Positions 58,695-64,000 of a stretch of 64,000 nucleotides of DNA are shown here, piece by piece. Origin of the DNA: Diphasiastrum complanatum. Taxonomy: Eukaryota > Streptophyta > Lycopodiopsida > Lycopodiales > Lycopodiaceae. The position numbers and the translations under genes are program-made. Location of the stretch: positions 30,065,427-30,129,426 of the forward strand of contig CM055094.1 of assembly GCA_029204225.1 (NCBI GenBank), given 5' to 3'. The notes beneath the pieces are model-generated. The model saw only the letters and a list, made by a program, of their open reading frames with translations, was not told the origin of the DNA and did no database searches. Numbering within the stretch: the first letter of the stretch is position 1; every line of letters begins with the position of its first letter.

Positions 58695-59830
58695 TTAGTC
58701 TTCGCTATCTTCTCCTTCATCGTTGTCCGAAGCCAAATCTTGTCCTTCATCTTTGTCTTCGTCCCCTTCATCTTCATTCCCTTCTTCTCCTTGGTTTCCT
58801 CCCGTACTTTCTTCCACAAAGGAAGCGGATGCCCTCTACATTCACATTCACAAAACAAATTAATAATTATTAGCCAAACATATGTCATAAAAATGAAATG
58901 AAATACAAATTGTGTATAAAAAATAAGAGAAATACAAATTATGTAACAAAAATTTACCCTTGGATGTACGCCTTGTGTCGCAAGATGATCAACCAAGGCA
59001 CTATAGCCTTGGCGATATCCAATATTGTACTCGGCATTTGTATACTTACGCCCATAACCTTCAATCTACATCAACACAAATCGATGATTAGAAAAAAACA
59101 AAAAATCATTGGTAAATAATAAACATTTGAAATGCAATTAGCTAACAGAGAATTGCTTACAAATTGGGCATGCATATTGGCCTTGCCTCCCGATCCAAGG
59201 TGAGATTGGCCTAAAAGATGAAGCCTTGATTTTGTTAAATCTCTTTGTTGCTTAAAGCGCTCGGGATTAGGATGCTTAGATTCATAAACAACTTTTCCCC
59301 AATCTTTTTTAGATGCCCATCCCGGCCTCTTCTTGCCTTTACTACATAATCGTCTTAATGATTGGTGCTTATGACAAATATGCGTACACATACTCGTCTT
59401 CGCCCATTTGTCATTAAATTGATTTGGTTGTGAAAACACAGGGTACAATATATTGAGTATCTTGTCTTTGTCCCCTTGGTCTTGTTGCTCCCAAGGGTTA
59501 AACAAATCGTGACCAAAGTATTTAAGAGTAAGGTCGTGCAATCTATTGATGACGACCTTACCCCTAATGTCCATGATGATGGAACCGTCCTCATCAAGGT
59601 CATAGAAAATATTCGTGGATTCTTCCGAGGCATCTCCGTCGAAACGAATCCAATATCTTGTTGATCGGATTCTCCTTCGGAAAGACAAAGGGCTTTCATC
59701 CTTTGCCTTTCCTCGGGAGATAGCATAATATTAAAATCTCGCACTCGATCGGAATCCGATCCTGAGGCTTGTCCTCTTCCACCGGAAGAGGATCTTGGCC
59801 TCCTCCTTGATCGCTACCGCTAGTAGACAT
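58695..59830 (-). pseudogene. Three-exon plant transposon-type gene with acidic C-terminus, two frameshifts
   Basis: ATG 59830 (MSTSGSDQGGGQDPLP). Exon 1 must change frame twice (around 59790-59745 and 59690-59640) to pass through NIMLSPEERQRMKAL to FDGDASEESTNIFYDLDEDG, then GWASKKDWGKVVYESKHPNP and SRLHLLGQSHLGSGG. Intron 1 is 59160-59066 and intron 2 is 58957-58836; both are GT-AG and phase 0. Exon 2 is 36 codons (IEGYGRKYTNAEYNIGYRQG). Exon 3 is 47 codons, strongly acidic (EEGNEDEGDEDKDEGQ), with TAA at 58695. W..V....P.....Q..L...R....GQ.HL.SGG recalls the PttA/En-Spm-type plant transposase-associated family (Pfam Transposase_24), but similarity is partial. The frame breaks may be mutations or sequence errors. 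Confidence 0.5.
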
Positions 59831-59891
59831 GACTATTGAGAGAAAGATATGAAATCCACAAGAAAGCGTGGAGAAATATTGAATGAGGGCA

Positions 59892-59899
59892 CTTATATA
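59892..59899 (-). promoter_or_regulatory. TATA box of the three-exon gene
   Basis: Minus-strand TATATAAG (plus 59892-59899), 62 bp upstream of the ATG at 59830, supporting that start. Confidence 0.55.
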
Positions 59900-59931
59900 C
59901 AGTTTTCATATTTCAAGTGTCACGTGGCTCT

Positions 59932-59958
59932 GCCACGCATTTTTTTGTCATGCGTGGC
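59932..59958. other. 9-bp inverted repeat (hairpin)
   Basis: GCCACGCAT and ATGCGTGGC flank a 9-nt T-rich loop about 35 bp beyond the TATA box. Part of a small CACGTGGC/TGCCACGC cluster. It could be a transposon subterminal repeat or a factor site. Confidence 0.5.
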
Positions 59959-60437
59959 ACTGCCAGGCAATTTTTTTTGCCTAGAAATACGTGATTACGG
60001 CTTGGAAGGTGTCATGTAGCGAGTGGTTTGTCAAAAAGACAAATCATGAAACTAGAAAGGTGATTTGGCTCTTATTTTATAATTTTTTTTGAGGACAAAA
60101 GCATGTGGGTGATATGACATATTTTTAAACATGAATTTTTAAGGACAAAAGCATGTGATTGATATGACATATTTTGGGTACAAGAGGACCATGTTTTCTT
60201 TGAAGATTTTGATGATTTTTTAAAAAGAACAAATAAGTATAAATTATATTTTGAGATATAAGACAAGTAGATGATTTGATATGGTTGGTACAAAATGACC
60301 TTGTGTTTAAGAGAATTTTGTGATTTATAAAAAATGACAAGTGTGAATATGTGGTTTGATGTCGCATATAAGTTGTGGACATTATTTAGTTTATAAAGTA
60401 TTAGTTAATTTGTTATATATGTGTCCCTTAGAAACTC
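59959..60437. repeat. Short degenerate repeats, non-coding
   Basis: GGACAAAAGCATGTG(G/A)(G/T)TGATATGACATAT occurs at about 60092 and 60141, with weaker copies to 60360. GATTTTGATGATTTTT recurs at 62965. No gene. Confidence 0.5.
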
Positions 60438-60476
60438 GTTCCGACCCTTTTGGGTCAGAACGTACTGGGTCGGAAC
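60438..60476. other. 10-bp perfect inverted repeat
   Basis: GTTCCGACCC and GGGTCGGAAC with a 19-nt spacer that itself contains GGGTCAGAAC, so alternative pairings exist. Role unknown. Confidence 0.6.
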
Positions 60477-61240
60477 GTTTTTTTAAAAATAAAAAAACAT
60501 GTGTTAAGTTGGGCGCAATCTTCCTTCTTCTTCTTTGTAATACACTGAGGGACGTTAGATATACTACTACTTCCATGAAGTATGGTACCAATGAGCTAAT
60601 AGATTTCGAGGAACATGGTTGTGTGATGTGCGGTTAAAGCCAGTTGAAGGAAGATTAAGGATAGAAGAGATCTGAAATCTCTGTGGGTGGAATCCGAGGA
60701 GGGATTGGAGGTGGGGTTTTTTCGTAAAGTGTCAATTGTTGATGGATGGAGATGGGAGCAATTGACAAGAGTGCAGGGGAATGTGGTGGGGTGTTTTCGG
60801 ACTTTGTGTTGAGTGGATGGAAAGGAAATAACTTGGCGGACGTTGTTCGATGATTGCTAGCATTGAGGAATAGATCAAACATCTTTGTTTGTGAAATCCT
60901 TGGTTGTGGTCTTGTGCAGAGGTGCTACCAGCAATGCTAAGAAGATCGTCAGGACTAATTGATTGTATCACAGCCGAATTTGATTTCAGAGGATCATTGA
61001 GAGCGTAAAATGGATTTTTCTTAAGATGGTGATGGGGGACAAGGATAAATTGAGCATTTGCAATGTCCATCTGTCGAAGTGCTCATGCTCCTAGATTAGA
61101 TCTATGCTGCCATAATCTCTTCTTAAAATGAAACTATTGCTCTCTTGTCCTTCCAAGCAACAGACTAATCATCTTGCCCAAGGACTAGATTCAATCTATC
61201 ATGGGCCAAAATTTATTGTTCCAAATCATAGATTGACCAA
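60477..61240. other. Unique sequence, no convincing gene
   Basis: Short ORFs on both strands (for example 60732-61070 minus, low-complexity) lack support from motifs or splice sites. Confidence 0.4.
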
Positions 61241-61790
61241 GTTCAGTCACTCGATCTTCTATGTCAAATGATAAGGACCAAGATCTTGTATTGGACATTA
61301 GATTTGAACTATCTAAACTGATACGAATTGACTTTAATCTATTTCATGAGCACACAATTTCTCGAATTTGGTCACTTTCTGAGAAACCTTTAGTGATATG
61401 CACCAAAAGTGAGCTATTCCAAAACATACACATCAAATTTTAGCTATCTCATGTGATATGAGTCAATTTCATTGACAATGGGTCAAGCTTTGCGCTATCT
61501 TAGTATACTAGACTTGGGATTGGTTGAGTCTGATCACTTGATGAGCCGTGTCGGGTGATAAGCAACAACACCACACATAGACATAAAATTTAAGTTATCA
61601 CGTGTAATAGGGGTTTGACAAGGGGTTGAACTTGAGTTGTCTTAATATATTACTTGTTGAGTCTAGTCACTTGATTGAGCCATGTCAAGTAATAAGCAAC
61701 AAAATCATATGTTAGGTAGCAAATTTTGACTTTCTTGAGTGATAGAGACACCAAAATGGGGCTATTTACATTGATAGACACCAAAATTGA
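61241..61790. repeat. Degenerate tandem repeat array 2, left part
   Basis: Same words as at 55371-56900 (GATCACTTGATGAGCCGTG, GTGATAAGCAACAA, AGCTATCT). Interrupted at about 61790 by a copia fragment. Confidence 0.6.
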
Positions 61791-62340
61791 GCTATCTAAT
61801 GTGCTTCTTTGGTGGAAGGCACTTTGCATCCCAGTGCTACAAAAATAATGCACAAGATGAGAGTAAGCAAGACAACCTTACCATTGAGGATTATGAGGAT
61901 GAAGTAGATTCATCCTTGATGGCATCTACACCAACAAGCAAGAGCTACTCCAACGACACATGGTGGATTGAGAGTGGGGCTAGTTCGCACATGACATTCC
62001 AAAAGAAATTCTTCTCAACTCTTGTACCTTTTTTAGGTTGTAAAAAGTCTATTCTAATAGCAAGTGATCAAGAATGTAGAATAGATTGTATCCTCTAAAG
62101 ATTGGGTATAGAAAATGTACTCTATGTTTCTAATCTTACTAGGAGCTTGATTGGTGTTGGGCAACTAATGGATAGTGGTTTAGATGTTCACATTAAAGAA
62201 GGTGTTTGCTCTATTATGATACTTGCATTGTAAACGGATTTAAGCAAAGGAGGCTATTCTCAAAGGCTCGCAAGCAACCATTTGTTAACTCTTCTACTAG
62301 ATCTTCTAAGTCATTAGATCTCATTCATACTAGATTCGAA
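61790..62340 (+). pseudogene. Second Ty1/copia family, gag end to integrase start
   Basis: The zinc-knuckle remnant CFFGGRHFASQCYKNN has its second Cys replaced by Gly. A gag-protease linker rich in acidic residues leads to TWWIESGASSHMTF (ESG in place of the usual DSG catalytic triplet). A stop at 62096, then the pre-integrase block ENVLYVSNLTRSLIGVGQLM, and further out of frame the basic start of integrase (RSSKSLDLIHT). It sits inside the degenerate repeat array and is bounded by it on both sides. Different family from the copia at 7-8, 20-25 and 49 kb. Confidence 0.75.
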
Positions 62341-62960
62341 ACTAGTTGAGTCTAATCCCTTGATCAGCCATGTCGAGTGATCAGCATCAAAATCACACGT
62401 TAGGCATAGAATTTGAGCTATTCCAAGTGATAGGTACCAAATTCAAGCTATTTCAATGTCTTGAAGTCACTATTCTATTGGTTTCGTCCCTCAATAGACA
62501 ATCTCGAGTGATAAAGGCCAAAAATACAACTATCTTTAATGGTAGATAGCAAATTTGAGCTATCTGATGTGATAGGGATCAAATATCAACAATAACTGGT
62601 CCAACAAAATATGCTAGATTTGGTTGAGTCTAATAACTTGATGAGCCATGTTGGGTGATAAGAAAAAAAATTACATATTGGGCATCAAATTTTGGCATTC
62701 CCAAACGATAGGCAACAAAATTAATCTATTTGGATGAAATCCCTCAAAGTTGATCACTCTATGAGGAGCCTCAGGTGAGAAGTGCCAAAATGAGACTTTT
62801 TACATTGATAGACATCAAGTTGTTTGAGCTATCTCATGTGATGCTAGTTAATTATAGTTATTCAATGGGCTATGTCAAGCGATAGGGACCAAAATAGAGT
62901 TGTTTCACATGTAAGTATCAAATTCAAGTTAATTGAATTTTTCAAACTCGGGATTTTGAA
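62341..62960. repeat. Degenerate tandem repeat array 2, right part
   Basis: Continuation of the array after the copia insertion (GATCAGCCATGTCGAGTGAT, TTTGAGCTATCTGATGTGATAGG). Confidence 0.6.
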
Positions 62961-63301
62961 GATTTTGATGATTTTTTATAAATGACAAATATGTATTAAT
63001 TACTGCTTAGTTTTCTAAGTAGTTAAAAGAAATCAAACTTCTATTTCATAGTCTGCTTGAATCTGCTTCTTTTCTTCATGAATTAGACAATGTCATATTC
63101 GTTCAAGCAACTTGACATTGGTAAGGTATCTAAATGTTTTAGTGATAAAGATATTTGTGGATCTTGTTAAATTTGTGTGTACATATCAATTTAAACTATA
63201 TATTTTGACAAGTGTATTTTGTCAATATCATTAATATTCTTGTTGAAAATTTGCAGATAAAATTTAATCGTTCATTAGCGAATATGTCTTCTACTGAGGA
63301 A
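62961..63301. other. Upstream region, no gene seen
   Basis: AT-rich. A pyrimidine-poor TTTGCAG at 63251-63257 could be a 3' splice site for a leader intron. Confidence 0.35.
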
Positions 63302-63594
63302 ATGTCTCAAAACAGGTATATTTATTAAATGTACAGTAGATATTATGTACTTAACATTTGGATTTGCAGCATTGTGTGTTGAATATAACTTTTTTGTTTT
63401 TTTCTACGATTGTTTAAAGCACGATGCCTCCACAAGATAGCAAAAAGTTTAAAAAGATGCAAGATTATTACAAAATGAATTCACAAAAAAGAGCACAAAT
63501 GCTTGAGCAAAGACTTAGTGGAACATCATCGTCATCAAGTTCTGGTCCCCAGCCTCGACCTAAATCACTATATAATTATTTGTTAAAAACTTAG
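63302..63594 (+). CDS. Small two-exon ORF, 62 aa, basic
   Basis: Exon 1 is 63302-63315 (MSQN) with donor AACAG/GTATAT. The acceptor TTTAAAG is at 63413-63419. Exon 2 continues in phase from 63420: STMPPQDSKKFKKMQDYYKM, then a serine run and PRPKSLYNYLLKT, TAG at 63592. Lysine-rich, with no domain. It may be an independent small gene, or the first exons of the transposase-like gene that follows if splicing skips the stop. Support is the phase-correct intron only. Confidence 0.3.
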
Positions 63595-63677
63595 GACTGT
63601 ATTTATACACCTAATAATTAGCTTGTAACATTAAGCTAATCATTTTTGTAGTTGTAAAATGAAATTAGTATCAACAG

Positions 63678-64000
63678 AGATACAATGAAAAGATATACTG
63701 CGCATGCAAACAATGCAAAGGATTGAAAATTCAAGAAAGACGAATAGTGGCACAACATCTATGGAAGTTTGGAAAGCACATTGAGGAGCCCGATGTGGAT
63801 TTGGAGGTACATTTTGACTATTTAGTGATGTTCTTATCATACACATATTTATAATTTTTTTGAAAAAAATAAAACTAATGCTTGTGTAATGTTTCACTCT
63901 TGCAGAATAATACATTGGTGTCAATGTCTTATAACACGTCGATTGACAATCTTATCAACAAGATAAGAAATATCGATTTTGGATCATCCTTGACATTAGA
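63678..64000 (+). CDS. Transposase-associated-like zinc motif, partial at window edge
   Basis: Exon 63678-63806 (acceptor CAACAG, donor GAG/GTACAT; 43 codons, phase 0) encodes EKIYCACKQCKGLKIQERRI and VAQHLWKFGKH. It has the C-x-C-x2-C...HL...G layout of the N-terminal Transpos_assoc domain of plant CACTA-type transposases (CPC..C...V..HL...GF). The next exon starts at 63906 after TTGCAG and is open to the end of the window (NNTLVSMSYNTSIDNLINKI). Only the beginning is present, so identity is provisional. Confidence 0.45.

Noticed and set aside
58607-58901. Plus-strand ORFs of 84-88 codons with hydrophobic stretches resembling membrane segments
   Set aside because: Antisense of the acidic third exon of the minus-strand gene; GAA/GAT runs read in reverse give Phe/Leu/Ile.

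Overview
The window reads as nuclear DNA of a repeat-rich vascular plant. The signs are Ty1/copia and Ty3/gypsy remnants, spliced transposase-like genes with GT-AG introns and TATA boxes, a tau-class glutathione S-transferase fragment (a class I associate with vascular plants), and a histone ORF with plant centromeric-H3 hallmarks. The species cannot be told from the sequence. The DNA is AT-rich, with long (CT)n, poly-C and poly-G tracts. I see no bacterial genes, tRNA, rRNA or CRISPR array.

Layout. From 1 to about 52.8 kb the window is a mosaic of a few segment types copied again and again: (a) a minus-strand Penelope-like reverse transcriptase fragment (221-914, 17173-17627, 44252-44770); (b) an unrecognised minus-strand gene family, called X here, with a long leader that holds a 36-bp minisatellite; (c) a second unrecognised minus-strand family, Y, with a frame-supported 96-bp intron (14200-15617 and 37890-39550); (d) a plus-strand block called LE (leader extension), with two short conserved ORFs and a minus-strand TATA box, usually followed by a non-coding block called NC; (e) copia gag-protease segments, two of them fused directly to the end of RNase H; (f) chimeric ORFs that join copia to antisense X. 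The blocks at about 4.6-12.6 kb and 46.6-52.8 kb are copies of each other, offset by about 42.0 kb.

The most interesting part is 32.1-41.5 kb. A module of roughly 3.36 kb occurs twice in tandem. Each copy has, in plus coordinates, a (CT)n tract of about 185 bp, CATGTGGC/CACGTGGC-rich 209-bp repeats, an intronless minus-strand histone H3 ORF resembling plant CENH3, and a cluster of about fifteen ACGT cores (G-box/ABRE type) between two divergent TATA boxes, followed by the 3' end of family Y. One TATA faces the histone ORF. The same ACGT cluster recurs at 18.25-18.73 kb and, truncated, at 14.1 and 44.8 kb.

The 28.3-29.8 kb interval carries a separate unrecognised ORF made of two 213-codon repeats. 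Its 5' extension stays in frame but holds three stop codons.

From 52.8 kb to the end the sequence is less duplicated: transposase-like genes and remnants (52.85-53.4, 53.6-54.5, 58.7-59.8, 63.7-64.0 kb), a broken tau-GST with an intact-looking TATA box (58.0-58.3 kb), a second copia family (61.8-62.3 kb), and two arrays of a degenerate repeat with a GAGCTATCT..AGTGATA core (54.6-56.9 and 61.2-62.9 kb). Most coding segments are damaged. The plausibly intact ORFs are the H3-like ORF at 36.7-37.1 kb, the two-unit ORF at 28.56 kb, and possibly the edge gene at 63.7 kb.
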